The notes: generated by a model from the letters alone, not told the origin. Shown: positions 25,001-33,878, counted from the first letter of the stretch. The stretch is DNA of 64,000 bases from Erwinia tracheiphila (GCF_021365465.1 NZ_CP089932.1:4836001-4900000); one strand, 5' to 3'. A program made the numbers and translations.

Positions 25001-26241
25001 GACCCTGTAAATAATTCTGTGTAACTGCCACCACGTCAAAGGTGAACGCTCAGGCGGTCACCGAACTCAATAATAAAGCGGCTCATCGCCAGCCGACAGT
25101 TCTGGACCGGCATACTCCATTTTTTCGATGCCGACTGGATTGCCAGGTAAATAACCTTTCGCACTGAGTCATCCGTCGGGAATACCTTGCGTTTCTTAAT
25201 GGCGGCACGGATCACGCTGTTCAGCGACTCAATGGCATTCGTGGTGTAGATAGCTTTTCGGATGTCAGACGGATAGCCGAAGAACGTATTGAGGTTTTCC
25301 CCGTGCGCACGCCAGCTTTTGCTGATTTGTGGATATTTGTCATCCCATTCTTCGGCGAACGCAGCCAGCGCCATCCGTGCGGCCGCTTCTGTTGGTGCCT
25401 GATAAACGGTTTTCAGCCCGCCCGTGACCGCTTTGTAGTCCTTCCACGCCACGTATTTCAGGCGGTTACGCACCATGTGGATGATGCACAGCTGGATGTG
25501 AGTCTGCGGATAGACGCTGTTTATCGCATCCGGGAAGCCCTTCAGGCCATCCACGCAGGCAATCAGGATGTCCTGAAGGCCGCGATTTTTAAGTTCCGTC
25601 AGCACGTTCAGCCAGAACTTTGCACCTTCATTTTCAGCCAGCCACATCCCCGGAAGCTCTTTCCGGCCTTCGGTATTGATGCCCGGTGCCAGGAACACCG
25701 CTTTGTTAATCACGCTGCCATTCGGCGACCTGCTCTTTAACGGCATCCGTGACTTTTGATATCAGGGCCGGTGACACATCAGCATCGTACATCTCTTTGA
25801 ACGTATCGACGATTTCCCGCGTGGTCATGCCTTTGGCATACAAGGATAAAATCTGGCTGTCCATCTGCGTGATACGCGTCTGATTCTTCTTAATCAGCTG
25901 AGGTTCAAAGGTATTTTCCCGGTCGCGCGGCGTGTTTAGCCCGATTTCACCGTCGTCGCACAGCAGCGTTTTCGAAGAGTAGCCGTTGCGGGTATTGGTA
26001 CCGGTTTTAGGGGCATTTTTCTCATGCCCGAGGTGGTCAGTCAGTTCTGCATTGAGTGCCGTTTCAACGGTCAGCTTCGTGAGCATGCGGGAAAACTGAT
26101 TAAGGCCGGCCTCAGTTTTGAGGCCTTTGGCCAGTTCAGCAGCAAGGGCCTTAAGTTTCTTCTCGTCCATAATTTGCCTGTCTCCATTGTTGGAGTGAAC
26201 ATATCAAAAACAGGCAATTACACAATTTTAATTACAGTCTC
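25001..26241 (-). mobile_element. IS256-family element, internally deleted, with 8-bp target duplication
   Basis: Ends GACCCTGTAAATAATTCTGT and the imperfect inverted copy ending CAGTCTC at 26241. Both sides carry the direct repeat ACGAACAA (24993-25000 and 26242-26249). This is the only simple IS256-type insertion scar in the window. Confidence 0.92.
25036..26170 (-). pseudogene. IS256-family (mutator-like) transposase, first catalytic Asp deleted
   Basis: The N-terminal part starts at 26170 (MDEKKLKALAAELAKG) and the frame ends shortly after VAEWQ. The C-terminal part resumes at NGSVINKAVFLAPGI and runs to 25036 with ACVDGLKGFPDAI and TTNAIESLNSVIRA. About 22 residues are missing at the junction, including the family's first DDE aspartate (normally in a YxDxxxxK motif). 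The junction lies on the 8-bp repeat AATGGCAG (25715-25722), so slippage between short direct repeats probably caused it. Confidence 0.87.
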
Positions 26242-26326
26242 ACGAACAAAAAATCTTTGAGAATCAGTACATATACCTAAATATGGGGATTTTTAATCCC
26301 TGTGCTCATAAGCTCGGCCCATGATA

Positions 26327-26600
26327 TTAACGCTGACGCGATCGTTCTTCCTTAATCTGTCGCTGTCTCTCCGCTAACCGTTTAACATGGCTCACCCACG
26401 GCGAGTAAGTCACGCGGAACTTCGTGCTCGCTTTCAGCCAGCGTTGAGCTTCACGGCTCTTGTGGATGATGTCGTTATCAACGATCAGTGTGATTGTTTT
26501 TGCACACCGCTAACTGCCTTCAGGTGCTTAAGCAGACTGATAAACAGCACCGAACTTTTGCTATTACCGCCAACGTAGCTGACTTTATCCTTGCAGCAAA
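26327..26600 (-). mobile_element. IS630-family transposase fragment
   Basis: Reading leftwards: KVSYVGGNSKSSVLFISLLKHLKA, then with frame breaks TLIVDN..IHKSREAQRWLK and YSPWVSHVKRLAERQR. This corresponds to the C-terminal half of an IS630-type DDE transposase (the VDNxxxHKS and SPWxNxxE region). Heavily decayed, and not collinear with the scrap at 24804. Confidence 0.65.
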
Positions 26601-26722
26601 AAGATTTGATCCTTTATGCCGTGAAAAGTGACATTACTATATTGGTGCTACACAGGCGGTGCGGTAAAGGGATGTTATAGTAAATCAGGCCACAGTGATC
26701 AATAAGGGATGGGATATTCAGG

Positions 26723-27427
26723 ATGAGTAAGCGATCAGAAATTATTGATGGTAGAGATGCAAGCACAGCTAAGTACGGGATAGTTTATACGGAAGTACTT
26801 GGCTGGGTGGACTTGGGGCATGCCCAAGGGACGGACATTCGAGAACTTTTAAGATTAATGTCGCAGGGTGAATCATCGAAAAATGAATTTTATGATGTCA
26901 GGTATGCACAGGGAATGACGTCACCCTTTGGATTACTGCGATCAGGTAAGGTGATGACTTGGCGCATTCGTAGAGGGCGGCCTTACTGGGAACAGAAAAG
27001 CATTGCTCTGGCTATGATGATGACTATGGCTCGCAAGTTCGAGGCATTTCAGGGATTATTTCCTAATAATCTGGTGACGGACAGCGGTTTCAGTGGTGAG
27101 GATCTTGTGTCAGATCTGTTGGGTTTTTATCGCGAGGTGTCTGTTCAGAACCCCTTCGGCATGCTCCGTCCTGTGAGTAAAGAAGAAGCCCTAAAACGCT
27201 GGGACTACTACGGTAAAATCGGAAGCTGGAAAAATTATACGTTTCAGCCCCTATTGTTCCCTGACCCGGAAAAGTTCCCGCACTCACGTCCCCGTAGAGG
27301 GTTTTTACCGCAATTTATGCGAACAGTAGTCCCCTATAACGATTTTTTGTCCGGGAACGTGATTCTGCCGCGCCATGATGAGACGTTTGTGATATTTGGT
27401 GCCAGCAATGGCAGGATGGGATTATGA
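26723..27427 (+). CDS. Uncharacterised protein, DUF4056-like
   Basis: 234 residues. The stretch GIVYTEVLGWVDLGHAQGTDIRELLR resembles the YTxxxGFIDLGHARD region of DUF4056 proteins. No signal peptide is visible at the chosen start (GGGATGGG-type purine site upstream). It overlaps the next gene by 4 bp (ATGA), so the two work as a unit. Function unknown; family assignment tentative. It appears intact. Confidence 0.6.
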   Translation: MSKRSEIIDGRDASTAKYGIVYTEVLGWVDLGHAQGTDIRELLRLMSQGESSKNEFYDVRYAQGMTSPFGLLRSGKVMTWRIRRGRPYWEQKSIALAMMMTMARKFEAFQGLFPNNLVTDSGFSGEDLVSDLLGFYREVSVQNPFGMLRPVSKEEALKRWDYYGKIGSWKNYTFQPLLFPDPEKFPHSRPRRGFLPQFMRTVVPYNDFLSGNVILPRHDETFVIFGASNGRMGL

Positions 27428-27858
27428 GGAAAGCGATCGTCGCCCTAATAGGTGTGGTTGTCATCGCGGGTATTGCGATGGTTGTCGGCTGGCCGTATAT
27501 GAGGATGGAGTTTGCCAGCAGCGCATATTATACCGAGCAAGATAAACAGGCGTACGAATATTATACCCCAGAGCTATTAAAAAAAATACCAAGATTATCA
27601 AATAATTATGAATTTGAATTTGGAAGAATTACAGGCACTGAAGCTAATGTCTTTACTGTGAAATTTTATGGTACTGTTGAAACCCGGAGTATTAGGAACT
27701 ACCTACAATCAGAGGGATATAAACTCCAGACTTCTTGTGAAGTTGAAGCAGAGTGCTGGAAAAGTCGAGCGACTAATGATGAAGTCACTGTAGGTAATAT
27801 TCACTCTCAAAAAGGGGTGTTTGTGCAGATCTATCGGCGTTTATACTCAAACCAATAA
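27424..27858 (+). CDS. Uncharacterised membrane-anchored protein
   Basis: 144 residues. One N-terminal membrane segment or uncleaved signal (AIVALIGVVVIAGIAMVVGWPYM) is followed by a hydrophilic, mostly extracytoplasmic domain with two Cys (TSCEVEAECWKS). Translationally coupled to the DUF4056-like gene. Family not recognised. Probably a partner that anchors or modulates the upstream protein. Confidence 0.6.
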   Translation: MRKAIVALIGVVVIAGIAMVVGWPYMRMEFASSAYYTEQDKQAYEYYTPELLKKIPRLSNNYEFEFGRITGTEANVFTVKFYGTVETRSIRNYLQSEGYKLQTSCEVEAECWKSRATNDEVTVGNIHSQKGVFVQIYRRLYSNQ

Positions 27859-27939
27859 GCTGGATGCAGATAAAGATCCCCTTGATGGTTAAGGAACTTC
27901 CCATATGGTGAGTGCTGTCGCATGATAATATGTAAAAAC

Positions 27940-28879
27940 ACTGTGTTTGCTGTATTTATAATCTAAAACCCATTTTTCAGGCGCACTTATCCAAAACCGG
28001 GGTCTGAAGCCATCATTTTTTCACCATCCGATGCAGCCTGTCAGAGAGCATTTTGGTGGTGTGATCGCCTGCCACGGCGCCGGCAAAACGCAGGCGGCCC
28101 TTACACAGGATGCACTGGTAAGGGTCGGTGCCCAGGAACACTTTCATCAGCACCGCGAACCCCGGCTTCTGAGGTTTTTCTCGTGGCGTCATCGACAGCG
28201 CTTCGTAGACTTTTGGCAGTAACGTGCAGCGTTTACGGTTGGCCAAAAAGCCGTAGTAACGCACCATTTTAAAGTGTCGGGACGGGATATGGCTGACGTA
28301 ACGCCACAGCATCTCCTCCTGACTCAGTTTCTGACGTTTGTGCTGTTGCGTGTTGTGGTCGTAGTACTGATGCATCACCGAGCTGCCGCGGTAATGGCGT
28401 AACTGCGAAGCCGCGACCTGGGCCGTTTAAGATAGCGGCCCAGGTATTTTACTCTGCGCCAAGTGCCGCAGGTCTTTTTGGCGAAGTGGACCTTCCAGTG
28501 GTGCTGATATTGCGCCTGCAGGTAGCGCTTCCACTGCTTCTCATCGCGGATATGGCCGAGGTTGGACAGCTTGCCAGAATTTACGCGATCGTAGCTGGCA
28601 CGCAGCAGGTGGATAACGGCTCCGCCAGATTTCCTCAACGGCCTTCTTTTTGAAGAAGAGGCTGGCGCAGGTCCCGCCCGCGAGCAGGCGCTCAACACAG
28701 AGGAGGGTCCACTGGCTGATGCTGTCGCCGTGTTTTTCGAGGTAGCGGTTCCAGTCGTCATCGACGGTGAAGAGGAGTTTAGTGGGGCGGGGTATATACA
28801 TAAGACCGGGTATAAAGCGCAGCGCCAGTCATGCAAACTCCCGAAGTAGCGGCGCTCACGCCACAGGCGTGCTACGTTC
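27940..28879 (-). pseudogene. Decayed IS91-family element (third subtype)
   Basis: From 28801 leftwards the frame gives MYIPRPTKLLFTVDDDWNRY and so on, then jumps from LLAGGTCA to SLFFKKKAVEEIWR. About 150 residues, including the zinc region and HUH motif, are deleted. More frame breaks follow, and the C-terminal part ends at 28013. Its 5' end GAACGTAGC.. reaches 28879. The ori end is lost. Sequence differs from types I and II, so it is an older, separate lineage. Confidence 0.75.
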
Positions 28880-30253
28880 ATGGTTAGGAGATTGAATCGC
28901 TTCTTTTGATATCGCCTGACCATGAAAAATGACACTGTCTACTCCATTGCTGCTGCTGACCTGTGTGGGTCTTGATATAAAAATGCCATCTTCGCTGTAT
29001 TTTCAACCTGAAACCCATTTTTGTGGCGTGTTCACCCGCCACGGCTCCGGAAAAATGCAACCGGCCTTTACAGAGGATGCACTGATACGGATCTGTGCCC
29101 AGGAAGCCTTTCATCAGTACCGCGAACCCGGGGCGTTTAGGTTTTTCCCGTACCGTCATCTCCAGCGCTTCGTAAACCTTTGGCAGCAGCGTGCCCCGCT
29201 TTCGGTTGGCCAGAAAGCCGGAGTAGCGCACCATCTTAAAATGCCGCGCCGGAATGTGGCTGATATAGCGCCCGATCATCTCTTCCTGACTCAGCGTCTG
29301 GCGTTTATGTTTTCCCGTGCGGTGATCGAGGTAGTGGTGGACTACCGCGCCTCCGCCGTAGTGTCGCAGACGGGAAGCCGACACCGGCGGGCGCTTCAGG
29401 TAGCGGCCGAGGTATTTCACGCTGTGCCAGGCTCCCCGGGTCTTCTTCGCGAAGTGTACCTTCCAGTGTCGGCCATATTGTGCCTTCAGGTAACGCCGCC
29501 ACTGGCGCTCATCGCGGATGTGGCCCAGACCCGGCACCATGCCGGGCATGATCCGGGCGTAGCTGTCGCGCAGCAGTCGGATAACAGCACCACGCCAGAT
29601 TTCCTCAACGGCCTTCTTTTTAAAGAAGAGGCTGCGCCAGACGCGGTGCTTAACGTCGAGACCGCCCCGCATGACGGAGACGTGGATATGCGGATGCTGA
29701 TTGAGCTGGCGACCATAGGAATGCAGGGCGCAGAATATGCCGACCTCAATGCCCTGTGTACGTGCCCACTTCAGCATGGCGCGGGTGGCGCAGCGGAACA
29801 GGTCGTTGAGCAGCGGCCTGTTATAGTTAAAGAACGGCCAGAGCAGGTGTGGCATAGTAAAAGTGATGTGTTGCCATTCGCAGTCGGGCAGAATGTGCTG
29901 CTGCTCAGCAATCCACTGCCCAGTGGACTTCATGCCGCAGGCGCTGCATGCCTTTGACTTGCAGCTCTGGCAGAAGAAGCGGGAGTGGGTACAGCCCGGC
30001 GAGGCACAGCAGTAGCGGCGAACGCCCATTGCGCAGGTTCCACAGGCGAGCATGCGCTCAACACAGAGGCGGTTCCACTGGCTGACGCTGTCACCGTGCT
30101 TCCCGAGGTAGTAGTTCCAGCCGTCATAGACGGTGAACAGGAGTTTGGCGGGACGCGGGATATACATGATGCTGAGTATAAAGCGGTGCTCCGGCCATGC
30201 AAAGCATCGGAACGGCGAAGCCGTGACGCTCGCCCTGTAAGGGCGCTACGTTC
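28880..30253 (-). mobile_element. IS91-family (IS801-like) element, type I copy 2
   Basis: 1374 bp, nearly identical to the 19900 copy. Its ori end abuts GAAC (28876-28879), which is itself the first four bases of the decayed IS91 relic, so one element has inserted exactly at the ter end of another. Confidence 0.9.
28884..30167 (-). CDS. tnpA: IS91-family Y2 HUH transposase
   Basis: 427 residues, differing from the 19904 copy by only a few substitutions (for example SQWNRL for SQWTRL and CTHSRF for CTHFRF). HUH (QHPHIHVSV) and Y2 (KYLGRYLKRPP) motifs intact. Confidence 0.92.
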   Translation of the reverse strand: MYIPRPAKLLFTVYDGWNYYLGKHGDSVSQWNRLCVERMLACGTCAMGVRRYCCASPGCTHSRFFCQSCKSKACSACGMKSTGQWIAEQQHILPDCEWQHITFTMPHLLWPFFNYNRPLLNDLFRCATRAMLKWARTQGIEVGIFCALHSYGRQLNQHPHIHVSVMRGGLDVKHRVWRSLFFKKKAVEEIWRGAVIRLLRDSYARIMPGMVPGLGHIRDERQWRRYLKAQYGRHWKVHFAKKTRGAWHSVKYLGRYLKRPPVSASRLRHYGGGAVVHHYLDHRTGKHKRQTLSQEEMIGRYISHIPARHFKMVRYSGFLANRKRGTLLPKVYEALEMTVREKPKRPGFAVLMKGFLGTDPYQCILCKGRLHFSGAVAGEHATKMGFRLKIQRRWHFYIKTHTGQQQQWSRQCHFSWSGDIKRSDSIS

Positions 30254-30329
30254 ATCCGATTTTATTGATCATTGACTGAGTTTTTTATTTTATAAACTAT
30301 TACTTCAAAAAATATTCTACCAAAAATTA

Positions 30330-31095
30330 GGTCGTGACGCAGACTTGCTGATCACGTATGCTTTGCGCTTTGGATGTAACATATGGCTAAAGTTGATGTC
30401 GTCTGCCCTCAGTGCAATGAAACTCATGCTGTACGATGTAACGGACATTCAGCATCCGGTGCCCAACGTTACATCTGCAAGCATTGTTCAAAGACCTTTC
30501 AGCTCAACTTTAGCTACTCCGGTGCCAAACCAGACACACACCAGACCATTGTTAATATGGCCATGAATGGTTCCGGATGTCGCGATACCGCACGGGTCCT
30601 CGGTATCAGCCTCAATACGGTTCTGCGGCACTTAAAAAAATTTCCCCAAAGCAGGTAGCTGAGAATATCGACCCCGAAACGGAGGTTGTTATCTGCTGTG
30701 AAGCCGGTGAACAATGGCCTTACGTGCGGTGTAAAAGCAATCCCCGGTGGTTGTTCTATGCTTATGACCGTATCCGCAAACGTGCTCTGGCCCACGTCTT
30801 CGGCCCGAGAAATGCCCCGACCCTGCGACGATTGCTGGCTCTGTTAAGCAAATTTAACATTGCCTTTTATATGACAGATGCGTGGCCGGTTTATAAAGTT
30901 CTGTTAAGTGCAACAAGCCACGTGGTGAGCAAGAAATATACCCAACGGACAGAACGGCATAATCTTAATCTTCGCACACATATCAAACGACTGACCCGCA
31001 GAACAATTTGCTTTTCGAAGTCAGAGGAAATGCACGATAAGATCATCGGTTGGTATCTTACTCTTCATCATTATCAATAAATCTGCGTCACGACC
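30330..31095 (+). mobile_element. IS1-family element, copy 2
   Basis: 766 bp with ends GGTCGTGACGCAGACTTG and ..AAATCTGCGTCACGACC. Flanking 9-mers CAAAAATTA and CTTATAAGA do not match. Confidence 0.93.
30383..31080 (+). CDS. IS1 InsAB' transposase (via -1 frameshift)
   Basis: InsA (91 residues, 30383-30658) has the Zn finger CPQC..CKHC and an HTH. InsB' continues in the -1 frame to 31080. The shift site is TTA-AAA-AAA (A7 run near 30635), converting RHLKK-FPQSR-stop into RHLKK-ISPKQVAENI. This is the classical IS1 mode of making transposase. InsB carries the DDE core (VICCEAGEQW, MTDAWPVY, ERHNLNLRTHIKRLTRRT). It appears intact. Confidence 0.88.
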
Positions 31096-31142
31096 CTTAT
31101 AAGAGACGGTTTATATTGACTATTTGTCACTTATAAGAGACA
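31096..31142 (+). promoter_or_regulatory. Direct repeats and promoter of toxin-antitoxin operon
   Basis: CTTATAAGAGAC occurs at 31096-31107 and again at 31131-31142, with TTGACT between them. A -35 TTGACT and -10 GACAAT at 17-bp spacing would place the promoter inside the repeats, so an antitoxin bound there would block it. The IS1 end touches the first repeat. Confidence 0.6.
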
Positions 31143-31175
31143 ATGTATACAGGTTAAGGGAGCGAGGGCGGCAAG

Positions 31176-31511
31176 ATGCCTTACACGGCGAAACGATACC
31201 AGACAGAAAACGGTGAGGTTCCATACACCGACTGGATGAAAAAATTAAGACGTAAAGATCAGACCGCTGCGTTAAAAATGGATTCCAGAATTGCCCGCGC
31301 TATGGGCGGTAATTTTGGAGATCATAAATTCGAAAGGGATGGTGTCTGGGAATTACGAGTTGATTATGGTCCCGGCTACAGGGTTTATTATTCAATCGAA
31401 GATGGTGAAATAATTCTCCTGCTAATTGGCGGGAACAAAAAAACGCAAACAGCCGATTTAGATAAAGCCGTTGGTTATCTGCAAGATTTTAAAAAGAGGT
31501 CAAAAAAATGA
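31176..31511 (+). CDS. RelE/HigB-type toxin (PF05973-like)
   Basis: 111 residues: MPYTAKRYQTENGEVPYTDWMKKL, GVWELRVDYGPGYRVYYS, IILLLIGGNKKTQTADLDKA. This matches Gp49/HigB mRNA interferases, a longer subtype than the one at 8683. Overlaps its antitoxin by 4 bp (ATGA). Intact. Confidence 0.87.
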   Translation: MPYTAKRYQTENGEVPYTDWMKKLRRKDQTAALKMDSRIARAMGGNFGDHKFERDGVWELRVDYGPGYRVYYSIEDGEIILLLIGGNKKTQTADLDKAVGYLQDFKKRSKK

Positions 31512-31864
31512 CAGCCACCAAAAATGTGAAGTCGCTGATTAGCAAAAATGATTATCCGGCAGCAGTTGATCACAACGCCGCCATGATTGAAGAACTACGC
31601 GCTGATCCTGATTATGCAAACGCTTATCTTGCTAATGCCCTGGAAGAAATTAACGAGTCTGGTGGCTTAGGCGGTTTTCTTGTTGCGTTACGTCAGGTAA
31701 TAGAGGCGCGAGGGGGGATTTCCGAAGCCGCTAAAAAATCTGGCCTTGCCCGTCAGAGTATCTACCGTGCATTATCCCCGAACGGGAACCCGACCATCAC
31801 AACACTGGCACAACTTGCAGCAGTGGCCGGGTTACAGTTCACTCTCAGCAAATCCAGCCACTAA
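31508..31864 (+). CDS. HigA-type addiction module antidote
   Basis: 118 residues, with an N-terminal toxin-binding region and a C-terminal HTH (RGGISEAAKKSGLARQSIYRALSPNGNPTITTLAQL). Typical antidote of PF05973 toxins. Coupled to the toxin and followed by a strong terminator. Confidence 0.85.
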   Translation: MTATKNVKSLISKNDYPAAVDHNAAMIEELRADPDYANAYLANALEEINESGGLGGFLVALRQVIEARGGISEAAKKSGLARQSIYRALSPNGNPTITTLAQLAAVAGLQFTLSKSSH

Positions 31865-31872
31865 TTTCTCAA

Positions 31873-31900
31873 GTTCCCCCCATAAGCGGGGGAATTTTTG
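31873..31900 (+). terminator. Rho-independent terminator
   Basis: TTCCCCC-CATAAG-CGGGGGAA stem followed by TTTTT, closing the toxin-antitoxin operon. Confidence 0.85.
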
Positions 31901-32202
31901 TCACTGACCGTTTCAGTTACCCGCCCCGTAATTCGCGGCTTCAGCCGCTCAAACGCGCAGATACAGCGCCCCGCGCCGATGCTACGCACCGTCACGGCGT
32001 ACCGTTCGCAAGCTCACGCGCTAACTGCGAAAGACTAATTGTGCGTTGTAAGTGCTGTAATGGGCTTTGCAGGGCGGGGAAGGGGGAGTGCTTAAATCTG
32101 CCTGGTTAGTTCGCCATAACTGGCGAACGTCCCCGGCGCGATGCAGCTACCAGGCAGAACGTAACCACTGTTCGCGCCTCTTTTCAAAAGCAGTAGTGCA
32201 GG
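31901..32202. other. Plasmid-like non-coding spacer
   Basis: No gene. GC-rich with many short palindromes (CGGCTTCAGCCG near 31942, TTCGCCATAACTGGCGAA near 32110, CTACCAGGCAG). Similar in style to the spacers at 9.3 and 19.3 kb. Confidence 0.35.
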
Positions 32203-32271
32203 TATAATTTAATCATCGAAAGGGAAATGGTTTCTCTTTCTTCCAAAGCCCAAATTGGGCGGGAGTTCCAG
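32203..32271 (+). repeat. Duplicated promoter/leader cassette, copy a
   Basis: TGCAGGTATAAT.. then GAAAGGGAAATGG and a coded leader M-x-S-L-S-S-K-A-Q-I-G-R-E-F-Q that runs in frame into the following gene. A second copy at 33471 precedes a different gene. It includes a -10-like TATAAT and the GGGAG that serves as ribosome site for the downstream ATG. Confidence 0.75.
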
Positions 32272-32577
32272 ATGAGTAAAGAAATCGCTGTAGAAATTTT
32301 GAATCAATTAGGTGGAAATAAATTTATTACAATGACTGGAGCCAAAAATTTTGTTTGGCTTGAAAATGGTGGACTCATTTTTAAACTTCCATCGAATTTC
32401 GCTTGTAATGGTATTAACCTTGTTAAAATTGAACTGGATCCATCAGATACCTACAATGTGGAATTTTTTAAATCCAGAGGTACATCATTAAAAAGCATTG
32501 CATCATATACGATGATTTATTGTGACCAACTTCAGGATATCTTCACCGAAACAACCGGACTATATACATACCTTTGA
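32272..32577 (+). CDS. Plasmid/phage hypothetical protein
   Basis: 101 residues from the ATG at 32272 (MSKEIAVEILNQLGGNKF), chosen because GGGAG precedes it by about seven bases; the frame is open 15 codons further through the leader cassette. MTGAKNF and LPSNF are features I associate with a small hypothetical protein common on enterobacterial plasmids. Function unknown. Single-domain, soluble. Confidence 0.65.
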   Translation: MSKEIAVEILNQLGGNKFITMTGAKNFVWLENGGLIFKLPSNFACNGINLVKIELDPSDTYNVEFFKSRGTSLKSIASYTMIYCDQLQDIFTETTGLYTYL

Positions 32578-32586
32578 TAAGTGAAG

Positions 32587-32610
32587 GAGTCGCCCCGAAA
32601 GGGGCGATAA
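32587..32610 (+). terminator. Stable GAAA-loop hairpin after plasmid gene
   Basis: TCGCCCC-GAAA-GGGGCGA stem (about 32592-32609) with no strong T tail. It may be a terminator or an RNA-stabilising hairpin between the two small genes. Confidence 0.5.
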
Positions 32611-32640
32611 CAAAATAAATTATAGAGTATAAGGGGAAAA

Positions 32641-32775
32641 ATGGCGAACAACATCATTAATGCAGAGCTGGTATTAGATGTTTTTAAGAAACATGGTGCA
32701 TATATAACTCTTTGTGAAGTTAACGAAACGGTTAAATATTGCAATGAAAAGGCGGAAACATGCAATGTGGTTTAG
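32641..32775 (+). CDS. Small plasmid protein, 44 aa
   Basis: MANNIINAELVLDVFKKH.. to CNVV, preceded by AAGGGGAAAA. Looks like a short HTH- or regulator-like peptide (LVLDVFKKHGAYITLCEVNETV). Overlaps the next small ORF. Function unknown. Confidence 0.45.
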   Translation: MANNIINAELVLDVFKKHGAYITLCEVNETVKYCNEKAETCNVV

Positions 32776-32933
32776 ATCCTGAAGGATGGGCGCATCGCTT
32801 AGCGAAGGAAGAAGCTTATCAACAGGAATGTGAGGCTCAGGAAGGTATTTGTGAAGATGTGCTTTTTGACCAAGGGAACCAGGAACGTACAGCAGAGATT
32901 TACCAGGTTCCAGGGTTGGGAGGGAATAAATAA
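32760..32933 (+). CDS. Small plasmid protein, 57 aa
   Basis: From the ATG at 32760 (MQCGLDPEGWAHRLAKEEAY), preceded by GGCGGAAAC. Acidic and Glu-rich (EAYQQECEAQEGICED). Overlaps the 44-residue ORF by 16 bp. Function unknown. Confidence 0.45.
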   Translation: MQCGLDPEGWAHRLAKEEAYQQECEAQEGICEDVLFDQGNQERTAEIYQVPGLGGNK

Positions 32934-32968
32934 ATGTATGACATATTAAAAGTGTTAAATTTATTAAT

Positions 32969-32998
32969 AGCGCCTTGTGCGCTATTGTCATTTTTAAA
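32969..32998 (+). terminator. Rho-independent terminator
   Basis: AATAGCGC-CTTGT-GCGCTATT stem followed by GTCATTTTT. Ends the small-gene unit. Confidence 0.7.
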
Positions 32999-33015
32999 TT
33001 TAGGAAATTACTGTC

Positions 33016-33258
33016 ATGACTGACAATGTTGTGAAAGTGAACAAGGGTAACTATTCATATACTATAACGGTAATTAACAATGAACTGTTACAGGTGGTCA
33101 AGTACGTAAAAACAAGGAATAAATATACAACAGGTAAAACGAAACGAGAAGTTGTATTTGATGAAAACCTAACCAGAGACCAGGCTTTTGCTCTCGATGG
33201 CGAGGTTTTGAAAGCGCGTTTACTGGATTTTCTGAAAGGTATAAATAATGAAGAGTAA
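33016..33258 (+). CDS. Plasmid hypothetical protein
   Basis: 80 residues (MTDNVVKVNKGNYSYTITVI..), preceded by AGGAAATTACTGTC. A beta-rich N-terminal part and a helical end (DQAFALDGEVLKARLLDFLKG). Overlaps the next gene by 11 bp. Function unknown. Confidence 0.55.
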   Translation: MTDNVVKVNKGNYSYTITVINNELLQVVKYVKTRNKYTTGKTKREVVFDENLTRDQAFALDGEVLKARLLDFLKGINNEE

Positions 33259-33463
33259 ACCAACGCCAGAACAGGTTAAAGCCGCTCGCATTGCTGCTGG
33301 CCTTTCTTTAAAAGAAGCCGCTGATACTTTTGGTTATCAGTTAAATTCATGGCAAATGAAAGAAAGTGCAGGTAAAGCAAGTCGTTCTTTATCTATTGGA
33401 GAATACGAGTATTTACTGCTGTTAGCGAATCAACATCCAGAATATAAGATAGTGAAAAAATAG
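33248..33463 (+). CDS. XRE-type helix-turn-helix protein
   Basis: 71 residues with an HTH core (PEQVKAARIAAGLSLKEAADTFGYQLNSWQMKE) spanning most of the protein. Probably a small DNA-binding regulator, coupled to the preceding gene. Confidence 0.65.
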   Translation: MKSKPTPEQVKAARIAAGLSLKEAADTFGYQLNSWQMKESAGKASRSLSIGEYEYLLLLANQHPEYKIVKK

Positions 33464-33470
33464 TTGCCAT

Positions 33471-33554
33471 ACCTGCAAATGCAGGTATAATATAATTATT
33501 GAAAGGGAAATGGGTTCTCTTCCTTCCAAAGCCAAAATTGGGCGGGAGCTTTTA
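33471..33554 (+). repeat. Duplicated promoter/leader cassette, copy b
   Basis: TGCAGGTATAATATAATTAT then GAAAGGGAAATGG and a leader coding M-G-S-L-P-S-K-A-K-I-G-R-E-L-L. It matches copy a over about 65 bp with few differences and again ends with GGGCGGGAG just before the gene's ATG. Confidence 0.75.
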
Positions 33555-33878
33555 ATGAACGTATTAACTTTTAAAAATGATACTGTCGGTGATGTATTTG
33601 CGTCATCCTGGGGCTATGAGCAAACCAATGTTACCTTCTACCAGGTTCTTTCTGTACATGGAAAGAAAACTGTCACTGTTCGTGAAATCCGCGCTAATTC
33701 AGAATATACAGATTCAATGGTAGGCTTTAAGACACCTGTTTTAAATGATTTTACAGGTGAGTGTTTTAAGCGCCAGATTAAAGATTGTGGCGATGAGTTA
33801 GCGATTAAAATTGAAGATTTTGAAACTGCTTATAAAACAGCACAAGGAAAAAAACACCGCTTTACTTCTTATTATTGA
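33555..33878 (+). CDS. Plasmid/phage hypothetical protein
   Basis: 107 residues from the ATG at 33555 (MNVLTFKNDTVGDVFASSWG). GGGCGGGAG supports this start over the in-frame leader. YEQTNVTFYQVLSVHGKKTVTVREI is a pattern I associate with small plasmid proteins of unknown role. Soluble. Confidence 0.65.
   Translation: MNVLTFKNDTVGDVFASSWGYEQTNVTFYQVLSVHGKKTVTVREIRANSEYTDSMVGFKTPVLNDFTGECFKRQIKDCGDELAIKIEDFETAYKTAQGKKHRFTSYY

Noticed and set aside
32934..33020. 26-codon hydrophobic ORF
   Set aside because: It overlaps a strong terminator hairpin and the next gene's ribosome site; more likely untranslated.
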